NCBI GenBank assembly: GCA_019353055.1
Contig: JABAHL010000003.1
Coordinates: 62,001-126,000, forward strand
Source of the DNA: Faucicola osloensis_C
GTDB lineage: Bacteria; Pseudomonadota; Gammaproteobacteria; Pseudomonadales; Moraxellaceae
DNA: 64,000 bases
Direction: 5' to 3'
The notes under the pieces were generated by a model. It made no database searches. It was given only the letters and a program-made list of their open reading frames with translations, and was not told the origin of the DNA. Position 1 is the stretch's first letter. Each line of letters opens with the position of its first letter. A program made the translations under genes and the position numbers. Positions 42,506 to 52,194 of the stretch are shown piece after piece.

Positions 42506-43291
42506 TTAGCGCAGCGGGGGTAACAAATCACTGATTTTAGTCAGCATGGCTTCAGCGCAGCGTTGCTCAGCAATACGGCGACTTTCCCCTTGCGCTATCA
42601 CTGAAGCCTGGGTTGGCACTATGGGTTTGGCGGTTTTATTGTCAAAAATAATTTCCACTTGGCAGCTGACCACAAAAATTTGATTAGGGGCATTGCCAAT
42701 GGTTTCGGTCACTTCATAGCGTGGCAGCGCAAGTTGGTGTGCCTGCAACAGCTCTTGTAAACGGCTTTTGGCGTCTTTTAGCACTTTTTGTTCTTTCACT
42801 TTTTCGAACAAATCTTCAAACCACGCCAGCACACAAGCTTTAACCGTATCAAAATTTTGGCTATCAAGATAAATAGCGCCAATCAAGGCTTCAACGCTAT
42901 CTGCCAAGATTGAGGCGCGCTGACGACCACCGCCTTTACGCTCGCCCACCCCTAGAATCAAATAATCTGACAAATTGAGCTGTTTTGCAATAATCACCAA
43001 AGTTTCTTCGCGCACAAGCGATGCACGTAAGCGACTGAGCCGACCTTCATTATAGTCGGGATAGCGCAAAAACAAGGCTTCTGCGATGATCACACCAAGC
43101 AATGCATCTCCCAAGAACTCTAATTGCTCATAATTGTGTTCGCTATCAAATGAGCGATGCATGAGTGCCATAATGGGTAAATTCACATTATCGAACTGAT
43201 AACCCATTTGATAAAAAAGTGCGGTTAATTGACGCACTTGTGGCGGTAATTTTTTGAGATTAAAGGTGGGAATAGTGATTGGTAAATTCAT
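42506..43291 (-). CDS. rnc: Ribonuclease III
   Basis: Double-strand-specific endoribonuclease processing rRNA and mRNA leaders (here including probably the pnp leader). 261 residues from the ATG at 43291; a TTG at 43300 is the alternative. The RNase III signature is in YEQLEFLGDALLGVIIAEAL, with a second acidic cluster in SILADSVEALIGAIYLDSQN; the dsRNA-binding domain follows (DAKSRLQELLQAHQLALPRYE to AEQRCAEAMLTKI). Some extra N-terminal residues precede the usual start. It lies between DUF4845 and era in the lepB-rnc-era operon. Confidence 0.97.
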   Translation of the reverse strand: MNLPITIPTFNLKKLPPQVRQLTALFYQMGYQFDNVNLPIMALMHRSFDSEHNYEQLEFLGDALLGVIIAEALFLRYPDYNEGRLSRLRASLVREETLVIIAKQLNLSDYLILGVGERKGGGRQRASILADSVEALIGAIYLDSQNFDTVKACVLAWFEDLFEKVKEQKVLKDAKSRLQELLQAHQLALPRYEVTETIGNAPNQIFVVSCQVEIIFDNKTAKPIVPTQASVIAQGESRRIAEQRCAEAMLTKISDLLPPLR

Positions 43292-43403
43292 CTGCTTCAA
43301 ATTGTTAGAAAAGTATTCGCCATTTAAATCATAACATGGCTATCACTTACTTAAGATTGGGGCTATAAGCTCAATAGCTACTAACTATTTAACTATGGCT
43401 TAA

Positions 43404-43796
43404 CTAGGGCTTGGCAACTTTGGCATCTTCTGCGCTAATGGTATCTTCAAAGCGATTGACGATATCGACGTTACCAAAAAAGTTGTTTGCTTCATCGTAT
43501 TTTAATTTCACTGACATCTCACCTGGCGTATTATCCACCACTTCCACGACGTCCTCTGCCTTTTGGCTAACACCGTTGATATGCCATTGGGAATTGACAT
43601 TACCTAAAAACTCTTTGACACTTTCTTTATTGTCATTGGACTTTTTAAGTTCCAATGCCAACGATTTTTTGAGTTGGTAGTGACCAACTTGGGCAGGGAT
43701 AATAGCTAGACCGATTTTGGCACACACGACGATGAGTACAATCATAATCACGATACCCGTTACGCTGGCGCCGCGCTGATGACTTGGTAGGTTCAT
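43404..43796 (-). CDS. DUF4845 membrane protein
   Basis: 130 residues from the ATG at 43796, which is preceded by AAAGGAGAATACGGC. It begins with MNLPSHQRGASVTGIVIMIV, a hydrophobic helix (about 11-32) anchoring a soluble domain outside the membrane: AKIGLAIIPAQVGHYQLKKS, then alternating strands. It matches DUF4845, known chiefly from the lepB-DUF4845-rnc gene order in gammaproteobacteria such as Pseudomonas. Function unknown; the RGASVTG start resembles a prepilin-like N-terminus but lacks the Glu5 signature. Confidence 0.88.
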   Translation of the reverse strand: MNLPSHQRGASVTGIVIMIVLIVVCAKIGLAIIPAQVGHYQLKKSLALELKKSNDNKESVKEFLGNVNSQWHINGVSQKAEDVVEVVDNTPGEMSVKLKYDEANNFFGNVDIVNRFEDTISAEDAKVAKP

Positions 43797-43903
43797 GCCG
43801 TATTCTCCTTTGACCATCGCTCAAGATAGGTTAATGTAAGCTTTAGTTAATTAAATATTCTCAACAATAAAGGCTTTGACATCCAATTTTTTAAAGTAAG
43901 CGG

Positions 43904-44809
43904 TTAGTGTATTGCGCCATTGCGATTAAAGGTAGGTAGACTTAATCCACTGGCTTTGTGAGTCCACACATACACGGCTTTACCCGCTAGGTTCTCATCA
44001 GGTACAAACCCCCAAAAACGACTATCAGCACTGCGATCACGGTTATCGCCCATCACAAAATAGTGTCCTTTAGGTACTGTTAGTTGCCATTGTTGACCTT
44101 GGCTTGCCATCAATTGAGGTGAGGCTTGCTGCAAAAAGCTGGCATATTGAAACCAATTTTTGTCACCCAAATAGCGCACCAAATGTTGATGATTGCTACT
44201 GGGTGATTCTTGCACGTATTTGGCAGACAATTCTTCTTGATTGCCCAATTGCGCTGCTTGCTCAGCTGTCACAACCTCACCGGTCTCGGTTTTACCTGGT
44301 GGATAGAGCTGCGCTGTCATCTTAGGGTCGGGAGTAAAGTTTGCTGGCGTGGTCGCAATCGCTTTGCCATTGACGCTTAACTGCCCGTTATTAAAGCTCA
44401 CCGTATCACCACCCACGCCAATCACCCGCTTGATATAATAAATTTTCGGGTTCTCAGGATAGCGAAATACCACCACATCACCATGCTGCGGCGCGCCTAA
44501 ATCAAGCACTTTGGTATTCACCAGTGGCAAGCGAATACCATATGCGTATTTATTGACCGCAATAAAGTCACCCGTATACAGGGTTGGCACCATCGACGAT
44601 GAGGGAATATTAAACGGCTCAATCAAAAACGAACGCACCACCAAGACGATGGCTAAAATCGGGAAAAAATCATACGCCCATCGCACCGGCGCAGTCGATT
44701 TCTCCAATCCTTTGCTTTGCTTTTGCTTTAGTACCAATTTATCCAGGAGCCAAATAGCGCCCAAAATCAAGGTCGCAGGGACAAGAATCAAATTAAAATC
44801 AAAATCCAT
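43904..44809 (-). CDS. lepB: Signal peptidase I
   Basis: Inner-membrane serine protease that removes signal peptides after export. 301 residues. Two N-terminal membrane segments (about 5-26 and 47-63), then the catalytic Ser in IPSSSMVPTL (about residue 72) and the general base Lys in YYIKRVIGVGGD, followed by GHYFVMGDNRDRSADSRFWG (box E). Mature C-terminal catalytic domain periplasmic. The lepB stop-codon side of lepA is only 8 nt away, so lepA-lepB are coupled. Confidence 0.97.
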   Translation of the reverse strand: MDFDFNLILVPATLILGAIWLLDKLVLKQKQSKGLEKSTAPVRWAYDFFPILAIVLVVRSFLIEPFNIPSSSMVPTLYTGDFIAVNKYAYGIRLPLVNTKVLDLGAPQHGDVVVFRYPENPKIYYIKRVIGVGGDTVSFNNGQLSVNGKAIATTPANFTPDPKMTAQLYPPGKTETGEVVTAEQAAQLGNQEELSAKYVQESPSSNHQHLVRYLGDKNWFQYASFLQQASPQLMASQGQQWQLTVPKGHYFVMGDNRDRSADSRFWGFVPDENLAGKAVYVWTHKASGLSLPTFNRNGAIH

Positions 44810-44817
44810 ACTTGCCT

Positions 44818-46623
44818 CTATGACTGATTATCCACTTTTAACACCGCCAAAAACGCTTCTTGTGGAATCTCAACACGCCCCACTTGCTTCATGCGTTTTT
44901 TACCTTCTTTTTGCTTTGACAGTAGTTTTTTCTTACGTGACACGTCACCGCCATAACATTTGGCAAGTACGTCTTTACGCATGGCTTTGACAGTACTACG
45001 GGCAATGATTTGGCTACCAATTGCCGCTTGAATTGCCACATCAAACATTTGGCGCGGAATCAATTCTTTCATTTTTTCAACCAACTGATTACCGCGATAG
45101 CGCGCTTGCTCAGCATGGCAAATCATCGCCAGCGCATCAACTTTTTCGCCATTAATCAGCACATCCACCCGAACCAGTTTATCTGCTTCAAAGCGCTCAA
45201 AGCCGTAATCAAGTGACGCAAAGCCACGTGACACCGATTTTAGACGGTCAAAAAAGTCCATGACCACTTCACCCATCGGAATATCAAAGGTCAATTGGAC
45301 TTGCTGTCCCATAAACTTCATATCAACTTGAATACCACGACGCTCGATACATAATGTCATCACGTTACCCAGATAATCGGGTGGCACCAGAATGTGACAG
45401 CGCGCAATCGGCTCACGAAACTCATCAATCAGACCTGGGTCAGGCATTTTTGATGGGTTATCGATTTGGATAATCTCACCATTGCGTTTTTTGATTTCGT
45501 AGATAACGGTCGGGGCCGTGGTAATCAAATCTAAATCGTATTCACGCTCAAGACGTTCTTGGATGATTTCCATATGCAGCATCCCCAAGAAACCACAGCG
45601 AAAACCAAACCCAAGGGCATCAGAGGTATCAGGCTCAAAAAACAACGCAGCGTCATTGACTTGCAGTTTTTGTAGCGCTTCACGAAACGCCTCAAAGTCA
45701 CTCGAATCAACAGGGAACATACCGGCATAGACTTGTGGCTTGACTTTTTTAAACCCTGGTATGCTATCTACATCTGGGGTTTTGGCAAGGGTAATGGTAT
45801 CACCCACAGGCGCGCCGCCAATGTCTTTGATACCGGCAATCACAAAACCCACTTCGCCGGCTTCTAAGATATTGGTCTCAAACGATTTTGGGGTAAATAC
45901 CCCAATTGACGTCACAATATGCGTGCCTTTGGTCGATTTGATATGGATTTTATCGTCTTTTTTGAGCGTACCTTGACGCACACGTACCAGTGACACAACC
46001 CCAAGATAATTGTCAAACCATGAGTCAATAATTAACGCTTGCAAAGGGGCATCACGGTCGCCTTCAGGCGCGGGAATACGCTCAACAATCGCTTGTAGCA
46101 AATCATCCACGCCCACCCCTGTCTTGGCAGACACGCGCGGTGCATCCATCGCTTCAATCCCGATAATATCTTCGATTTCTTGAATCACGCGCTCGGGGTC
46201 CACTTGCGGTAAGTCAATCTTGTTGAGTACCGGTAATACTTCAAGCCCCTGCTCAATTGCGGTATAACAGTTGGCAACCGACTGCGCTTCTACGCCTTGC
46301 GCGGCATCAACCACCAGCAAAGCGCCTTCACAAGCTGCCAGTGAACGCGACACTTCATACGAAAAATCGACATGACCTGGGGTATCAATAAAGTTAAATT
46401 GGTATTTTTCACCGTTTGGGTGGTTATAATACAGCGTGACAGATTGGGCTTTAATGGTAATACCGCGCTCGCGCTCAATGTCCATCGAGTCAAGTACTTG
46501 CGCCTGCATTTCACGTGCTTGTAGACCACCACACATTTGGATAATGCGGTCGGCAAGCGTGGATTTACCGTGGTCAATATGGGCAATAATAGAAAAATTA
46601 CGAATATGAGATAAGGCGGTCAC
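44818..46623 (-). CDS. lepA: Elongation factor 4 (LepA)
   Basis: Translational GTPase that back-translocates or remodels stalled ribosomes and aids 30S assembly. 601 residues, typical. G1 IIAHIDHGKSTLADRII (about 11-27), G3 FIDTPGHVDFSYEV, G4 NKIDLPQVDPE; LepA-specific C-terminal domain with the run AMRKDVLAKCYGGDVSRKKK. First gene of the lepA-lepB-DUF4845-rnc-era-recO-pdxJ operon on the minus strand. A frame antisense to it exists but shows no protein features. Confidence 0.98.
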   Translation of the reverse strand: MTALSHIRNFSIIAHIDHGKSTLADRIIQMCGGLQAREMQAQVLDSMDIERERGITIKAQSVTLYYNHPNGEKYQFNFIDTPGHVDFSYEVSRSLAACEGALLVVDAAQGVEAQSVANCYTAIEQGLEVLPVLNKIDLPQVDPERVIQEIEDIIGIEAMDAPRVSAKTGVGVDDLLQAIVERIPAPEGDRDAPLQALIIDSWFDNYLGVVSLVRVRQGTLKKDDKIHIKSTKGTHIVTSIGVFTPKSFETNILEAGEVGFVIAGIKDIGGAPVGDTITLAKTPDVDSIPGFKKVKPQVYAGMFPVDSSDFEAFREALQKLQVNDAALFFEPDTSDALGFGFRCGFLGMLHMEIIQERLEREYDLDLITTAPTVIYEIKKRNGEIIQIDNPSKMPDPGLIDEFREPIARCHILVPPDYLGNVMTLCIERRGIQVDMKFMGQQVQLTFDIPMGEVVMDFFDRLKSVSRGFASLDYGFERFEADKLVRVDVLINGEKVDALAMICHAEQARYRGNQLVEKMKELIPRQMFDVAIQAAIGSQIIARSTVKAMRKDVLAKCYGGDVSRKKKLLSKQKEGKKRMKQVGRVEIPQEAFLAVLKVDNQS

Positions 46624-46800
46624 AATTACCTACTAACAAAAAAGTATATGATTAAATTTGTAGAAAAATAGCCTTATTGTAACGTATTTTTCCACAATCA
46701 CCTACTGAATTTATTGTGACAGCTTTTGGGATGTCATAAAAAAAGATAAGCTTTGGGTGTCAATGTCTGTTGCATACTCAAAGCCCAAACCCTCCCCAAA

Positions 46801-47166
46801 CTAAGCTTTTTTGACGACGCTGGATTTGAGTTTCATCGCGCCAAAACCGTCAATTTTACAATCAATGTCATGATCATCGGGCGCATCATGGAGCAGGCGA
46901 ATGGATTTGACTTTGGTGCCAACTTTAATGGGGGTGCTTGCACCTTTGACTTTTAAGTCTTTAATAACCGTCACACTATCCCCATCTTGTAGCACATTGC
47001 CGACGGCATCTTTAATAACTTGTTCGCTGGCTGCTTCGGTTTCGCCCGTTTGCCATGCCTGCTGCTGTGCTTCAAAGCCACACATCGGGCAAATCAATAA
47101 ATCGCCATCTTGGTACGTATAATTTTCTTTACACTTGGGACATGGGGGACAGGCAGGTAAACTCAT
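46801..47166 (-). CDS. yjdM: YjdM/PhnA zinc-ribbon protein
   Basis: 121 residues. N-terminal zinc ribbon CPPCPKCKENYTYQDGDLLICPMCG gives two C-x2-C pairs (shortened here for display), followed by the conserved DAVGNVLQDGDSVTVIKDLK and GTKVKSIRLLHDAPDDHDID. The family was named PhnA for a supposed role in alkylphosphonate use, but its function is uncertain. It is monocistronic and sits between lepA and ygfZ. Confidence 0.92.
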   Translation of the reverse strand: MSLPACPPCPKCKENYTYQDGDLLICPMCGFEAQQQAWQTGETEAASEQVIKDAVGNVLQDGDSVTVIKDLKVKGASTPIKVGTKVKSIRLLHDAPDDHDIDCKIDGFGAMKLKSSVVKKA

Positions 47167-47407
47167 AGTACACGCTCAATCAGCTGAGAAAAAATTTAAT
47201 GGTCGTTAGGTAGTATATTGTACGCGATAAGTCGCCCCAATAATAGTAATCAGCCAGCACAGACAAATCCTCTGACAAATGACCTAGTAAATCAGAATTT
47301 AAAGCAGAACTTAGTCAAGCATAACCTAATAAAGCATGATTGCAGTCCGAGCCCAATTGTGCAAAACTTTGATTATAATTTTTTTAGCAAATAAAAAGAG
47401 AGCCACC

Positions 47408-48136
47408 ATGACAGATTTCGTCGTCTTTGATATAACCGGCATCGATGCCCAAAAATTCTTGCAAGGACAATTAACCTGCAACGTCACCAAACTCAGCGAA
47501 CAATACCAAGCGACCGCGATTAGTAATCTCAAAGGGCGCGTTGCGCTGGGTATTTGGATTAGAAAAATAGCGGATGACGCTTACCAAATCGTCATCAGCC
47601 AAGACTGTGCCGATGAGTTTGCCAAGCATATCAAAAAATATGCGGCGTTCTCAAAACTTACCTTATCAGCCCCACGTGATATTTTTGCGGTTGTGGACAA
47701 TGGGGTACCTAGTTTTAGCGAGTCACAGAATGGCTCTGACACCGATGTTCACCGCAAAGCATGGCAAAAAGCGAGTATCGCTACAGGCAATTACTGGATT
47801 GTCAAAGCCACCGCAGGCTTTTGGCAACCCCAAGAGCTGCGTCTACACCAACAAGGCGGTGTTGACTACGATAAAGGCTGTTATTTAGGTCAAGAAATCA
47901 TTGCGAGGTTATATTTTAAAGCCAGCCCAAAAGCTTGGCTCCACCGCGTAGCAGGTACCGGTGATGTACCCAACGCAGGTGAAAAAATTGGCAACGTGGA
48001 TGTGGTCAATAGCATTGCTACTGACACAGGTTTTGAAGCCTTGGTTGTCGGGCGTCCCGATGATATTGCCGCCAGTAACCTGACCATTCTTGAGCTACCT
48101 CAAGCGCTGCAACAACCAGTTGCGCGCCAACACTAA
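47408..48136 (+). CDS. ygfZ: tRNA-modifying/folate-binding protein YgfZ
   Basis: Folate-binding protein required for some Fe-S enzymes, including MiaB. 242 residues from the ATG at 47408; this start is preceded by AAAAGAGAGCCACC, and a longer frame from 47336 is rejected. The signature KGCYLGQEIIAR with the essential Cys (about residues 158-169) is present, with FDITGIDAQKFLQGQLTCNV at the N-terminus, similar to glycine-cleavage T-protein. It is convergent with the next gene and shares a terminator. Confidence 0.92.
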   Translation: MTDFVVFDITGIDAQKFLQGQLTCNVTKLSEQYQATAISNLKGRVALGIWIRKIADDAYQIVISQDCADEFAKHIKKYAAFSKLTLSAPRDIFAVVDNGVPSFSESQNGSDTDVHRKAWQKASIATGNYWIVKATAGFWQPQELRLHQQGGVDYDKGCYLGQEIIARLYFKASPKAWLHRVAGTGDVPNAGEKIGNVDVVNSIATDTGFEALVVGRPDDIAASNLTILELPQALQQPVARQH

Positions 48137-48188
48137 ACACCCACCAAACTTGATTAAAATAAATAAGCTAAAATAAATGGGTTAAAAT

Positions 48189-48217
48189 AAAAAAGGCATT
48201 TCGCTGATGCCTTTTTT
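48189..48217. terminator. Bidirectional terminator between ygfZ and the flavoprotein gene
   Basis: Six A, stem GGCAT/ATGCC (48195-48199 with 48207-48211), six T. Flanked on the right by quasi-repeats of ACCTAAACCA-type words (48220-48300). Confidence 0.8.
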
Positions 48218-48291
48218 AACTATTTTTTTAGGTTTATCAATACCTAACCCACTTCAAACCTAAACCATTTTATAGCTAAACCTCTTTATAC

Positions 48292-49644
48292 CTAAACCAC
48301 TTCGCCAGCTACAAACCCACTTGCCCAAGCCCACTGGAAATTGTAGCCACCTAGCCAACCAGTAACATCGAGCACCTCGCCGATAAAATACAAATTCGGT
48401 TGTAACTGACTTTGCATGGTTTTTGAGGAGACTTTATCAGTAGCAACACCGCCGCGTGTGACTTCAGCTGTACGATAGCCTTCAGTACCTGATGGCGTCA
48501 AACGCCAAGCATTGAGCTGCTCGCCAAGCTGCGCCAACTTCTCGTCCTTGATATTGGCAAGCTCAGTCTCAGCCATGTCTTGCCACAATAAATTTTGCAA
48601 AGTAGCCATCACTTTTTTAGGTAACGCCGCCGCGCCTATCTGGTCGTTTAGCACGGTTCTGATCAGCTGTTTTGGGTGCTGTTTTTTTTGCTCAGCTAAA
48701 AATGCTGCCATATCAAGGTTTGGGAATAAATTGATAAAAATCGGCTCGCCCACGTGCCAATAATTCGATAGCTGTAACATCGCAGGCCCGGATAAACCGC
48801 GATGGGTAAATAGCACGGGCAACCTAAAACTGATGCGCTCATTAAACGCAATGACCTCAAAACTAACCCCCGATAACGATTTAATCGCATCGCCAATCTT
48901 ATCGGTAAAGGTAAAGGGTACTAGTCCTGCCGATGTTGGCACAATGGTATGGCCAAATTGCTGCGCTACTTGGTAACCAAATCCTGTGGCACCCATGGTC
49001 GGAATTGACAGCCCGCCTGTGGCGACTACCAACGAGTGACAAGTTAAGGTTTGCTCGCTACTTTTTTGATTGGCTTGTTGATTAGCCTGTTGATGAGGTT
49101 GTTGACTAGCTGGTTGATTGACAGTTAAAACAAACCCCGTATTGTCGGGTAAGGCTTGGATTTGCTGGATGGTGGTTTTTAGTTGAATAGTTACTTGATT
49201 GGCGCGGCATTCATTCAGTAGCATTTGCAAAATATCATTGGCAGAGGTATCACAAAAAAGTTGTCCATGCTCACGCTCATGATAGGGAATCTGATACTGG
49301 CTAACCATGCCAATAAAATCCCAATTTAAATAGCGTGACAACGCCGATTTGCAAAAGTGCGGATTGCTACTTAAATAATGTTTGGGCTCAATGTCATAGT
49401 TGGTAAAATTACAGCGCCCACCGCCACTCATAAGGATTTTCTTGCCCGCTTTATTGGCATGATCTACCACGAGCACACGCCGTCCGCGCTTGCCCGCTGT
49501 CAATGCACAAAATAGCCCTGATGCCCCTGCCCCGATGATGATGACATCATACGCAAACATGGACGGTGCGCTGGTTGACCCAGCGTGATTTTGAACCGTG
49601 TCAATCTTTGGTGAAGTATTTGGTGAAGTATGTTGTTGCTGCAT
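48292..49644 (-). CDS. HI0933/YhiN-family NAD(P)/FAD oxidoreductase
   Basis: 450 residues. The Rossmann motif VIIIGAGASGLFCALTAGK starts at about residue 34; SGGGRCNFTN is the family signature; the C-terminus has VTRGGVATDKVSSKTM and YFIGEVLDVTGWLGGYNFQWAW. Reaction unknown. It contains an unusual Gln-rich insertion (about residues 176-196, SQQPHQQANQQANQ) encoded by short repeats. The annotated start is at 49644; an internal ATG at 49560 right before the Rossmann strand is a credible alternative because the first 28 residues are outside the fold. No ribosome site decides it. Confidence 0.9.
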   Translation of the reverse strand: MQQQHTSPNTSPKIDTVQNHAGSTSAPSMFAYDVIIIGAGASGLFCALTAGKRGRRVLVVDHANKAGKKILMSGGGRCNFTNYDIEPKHYLSSNPHFCKSALSRYLNWDFIGMVSQYQIPYHEREHGQLFCDTSANDILQMLLNECRANQVTIQLKTTIQQIQALPDNTGFVLTVNQPASQQPHQQANQQANQKSSEQTLTCHSLVVATGGLSIPTMGATGFGYQVAQQFGHTIVPTSAGLVPFTFTDKIGDAIKSLSGVSFEVIAFNERISFRLPVLFTHRGLSGPAMLQLSNYWHVGEPIFINLFPNLDMAAFLAEQKKQHPKQLIRTVLNDQIGAAALPKKVMATLQNLLWQDMAETELANIKDEKLAQLGEQLNAWRLTPSGTEGYRTAEVTRGGVATDKVSSKTMQSQLQPNLYFIGEVLDVTGWLGGYNFQWAWASGFVAGEVV

Positions 49645-50023
49645 GATGACCGCTATTTATCAAGTAAAAGACGAAAGTGGAATCCGCTTAGAATCAAGAT
49701 GTTTGCCCAAGCTCTGAAAAAATATCCCTAAAATATCTTGAGTAACATTGCAAAATTTGTGATTTTTTGCCAAACTAAGGAAAAGGCACTCTAGAATCAA
49801 GGATTAGATTGTATTGCATTTTCATAGTGAGCGGACGTTTATTGATGGCTCGTTTCATGGCTATGTTGATAGCCCGTGTCATTGCCAGCTTGTCAATGTT
49901 AGCTTATCAACGTGAAAATGTTGTTTTTTAAGTTAAGCCCGCTACCTATTTGAGCCGTTTGTCAGTTCGTAGCCATTTAGCGTATTACCCCACCAACCTA
50001 CGAGTCATAACAAGGAATGTTTT
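49645..50023. other. Intergenic region upstream of acs
   Basis: About 380 nt between the divergent flavoprotein gene and acs, with no credible ORF. It contains short related words around 49842-49920 (GATGGCTCG, CATGGCTATG, GATAGCCCG). The acs ribosome site AAGGAATG lies at its right end. No clear promoter pair can be chosen. Confidence 0.4.
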
Positions 50024-51973
50024 ATGAAGAGCTACCCTCATAGCGCTGAATTTGCCGCTAAAGCCAACACCACTCCCCAAAAATACGCCGAGACCTATCA
50101 AGAGTCTGTGGAAAACAACGAAGCGTTTTGGGCAAAACGCGCTGAATGGATTGATTGGATAAAAAAACCCACCAAAATCAAAAACGTCAATTATGACCTA
50201 AACAATTTTAGCATTAAATGGTTTGAAGATGGTGAGCTTAATCTATCCGTCAACTGTCTTGACCGTCATGTCGCTGAAAACCCTTACAAGCCTGCGATTA
50301 TTTGGGAAGGCGATCACCCATCACTTCACAAAATCATCTCATACAAAGAGCTACATTCAGAAGTATGCCGCCTTGGTAGCGCACTGCGTCGTAAAGGCGT
50401 CAAAAAAGGCGACCGCGTCACTATTTATTTACCGATGATTCCTGAAGCAGCGGTTGCGATGCTGGCTTGTGCGCGGATTGGTGCGGTTCACTCATTGGTA
50501 TTTGGCGGGTTTTCAGCAGACAGTCTAGCCAGCCGTATCATTGATAGCCAATCAAAAATTGTCATTACCGCTGATGAATCTGTGCGTGGCGGTAAACATA
50601 CGCCGCTTAAACAAAATGTGGATCGTGCGCTAGACCATGACGGTACCGAATGTGTTGAAAATGTCATTGTGGTGTACCGTACCGGTGAATCCATCCCAAT
50701 GAGCGGTCGCCGCGACATTTGGTATCACAACTTAATCGACAATGCGTCTGAAGACTGTCCACCAGAGCCAATGAATGCCGAAGACCCGCTATTTTTACTT
50801 TACACTTCAGGCTCAACTGGCAAGCCCAAAGGCGTGGTACACACCACCGGTGGTTATTTGACCTATGCGCTATCCACCTTCCGTGACGTGTTTGATATTA
50901 AAGACAATGACGTATTTTGGTGTACCGCGGATGTGGGCTGGGTCACTGGTCACACCTATGTGGTATATGGGCCGCTTGCCAACGGCACAACAACCGTGAT
51001 GTTTGAAGGGGTGCCGCAGTACCCAGATTGGGCGCGTATCGGTCATATCGTTGATAAGCATGACGTTACCATCCTATATACTGCGCCAACTGCTATTCGC
51101 GCGATGATGAAAGAAGGCGATGATTACGTTCGTAAATCAAATCGTTCCAGCTTACGTTTATTGGGCTCGGTGGGTGAACCTATCAATCCTGAAGCTTGGA
51201 ACTGGTACTATAACGTGGTGGGCGAAGGTCGTTGTCCGATTGTCGATACTTGGTGGCAAACTGAAACCGGGGGTATTTTGATGACGCCAATCCCCAATAC
51301 GGTTGATCTCAAACCTGGCTCCGCGATGAATCCGCTGTATGGCATCAAGCCAGCGATTGTTGATGCCGAAGGTGCTGAATTAACGGGCGCTGCCGAAGGC
51401 AACTTAATCATCAAAGACAGTTGGCCAGGTCAAATGCGTACCATTTGGGGAGACCATAAACGCTTTTTAGAAACTTACTTTAGCACCTATCCAGGCGCTT
51501 ACTTCACAGGTGACGGTGCCCTGCGCGATGAAGACGGTCATTATTGGATCACAGGTCGTGTGGATGATGTCTTAAACGTCTCTGGGCATCGCCTAGGTAC
51601 GGCAGAGATTGAAAGTGCGTTAGTATCGCATCCTTCCGTCGCTGAAGCGGCTATTGTGGGTATGCCGCATGAGCTTAAAGGTCAAGGCGTTGCCGCTTAC
51701 GTCATTTTAAAATCGGGCGAAGAGCCAAGCGAGATGCTCAAAGGTGAAATCAACCGTCATGTCCGTGGTGAGATTGGTCCAATCGCCAACTTAGACTCTC
51801 TATATTTGGTCGAAGCCTTACCAAAAACGCGCTCCGGTAAAATCATGCGCCGTATTCTGCGTAAACTTGCCGCGCATGAATTTGAAGGTTTAGGCGATAC
51901 TTCAACCTTGGCAGAACCAGAGGTGGTTGATAACCTCATCAATGTGGTTAAAGCTGATAAACAACCTGCTTAA
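50024..51973 (+). CDS. acs: Acetyl-CoA synthetase
   Basis: AMP-forming acetate:CoA ligase that scavenges acetate. 649 residues, matching E. coli Acs (652). The AMP-binding motif YTSGSTGKPKGVVHTTGG (about residues 264-281), GEPINPEAWNWYY, DTWWQTETGGI, and the C-terminal SGKIMRRILRKL with the acetyl-regulated catalytic Lys (about 606). Typically controlled by lysine acetylation and by carbon state. Followed by a strong terminator. Confidence 0.98.
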   Translation: MKSYPHSAEFAAKANTTPQKYAETYQESVENNEAFWAKRAEWIDWIKKPTKIKNVNYDLNNFSIKWFEDGELNLSVNCLDRHVAENPYKPAIIWEGDHPSLHKIISYKELHSEVCRLGSALRRKGVKKGDRVTIYLPMIPEAAVAMLACARIGAVHSLVFGGFSADSLASRIIDSQSKIVITADESVRGGKHTPLKQNVDRALDHDGTECVENVIVVYRTGESIPMSGRRDIWYHNLIDNASEDCPPEPMNAEDPLFLLYTSGSTGKPKGVVHTTGGYLTYALSTFRDVFDIKDNDVFWCTADVGWVTGHTYVVYGPLANGTTTVMFEGVPQYPDWARIGHIVDKHDVTILYTAPTAIRAMMKEGDDYVRKSNRSSLRLLGSVGEPINPEAWNWYYNVVGEGRCPIVDTWWQTETGGILMTPIPNTVDLKPGSAMNPLYGIKPAIVDAEGAELTGAAEGNLIIKDSWPGQMRTIWGDHKRFLETYFSTYPGAYFTGDGALRDEDGHYWITGRVDDVLNVSGHRLGTAEIESALVSHPSVAEAAIVGMPHELKGQGVAAYVILKSGEEPSEMLKGEINRHVRGEIGPIANLDSLYLVEALPKTRSGKIMRRILRKLAAHEFEGLGDTSTLAEPEVVDNLINVVKADKQPA

Positions 51974-51992
51974 TGGCTTACCAAATTTAAAA

Positions 51993-52019
51993 AACGTCTG
52001 TAGCTACAGGCGTTTTTTT
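51993..52019 (+). terminator. acs terminator
   Basis: Stem AACGTCTGTA folding on TACAGGCGTT (51993-52014, one G-T pair, tight loop) then seven T to 52019. Confidence 0.85.
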
Positions 52020-52194
52020 CATGGTTTTTTAATTGTTAAATATTTTTAAAAATCCAATTCAAATTTTTAATTTTAATGATGATTTAATTAAACCCAATTG
52101 CTTACAATTTCGAGCTTAATCGTGCGATAATTGGTCATGTTATAATGCCGACCAAAGGCATTTTTAATAAAACCAATATAACAAGGATAAACCG

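Noticed and set aside
44511..44990. 159-codon plus-strand frame over lepB-lepA junction
   Set aside because: Antisense of two conserved genes with no protein features of its own.
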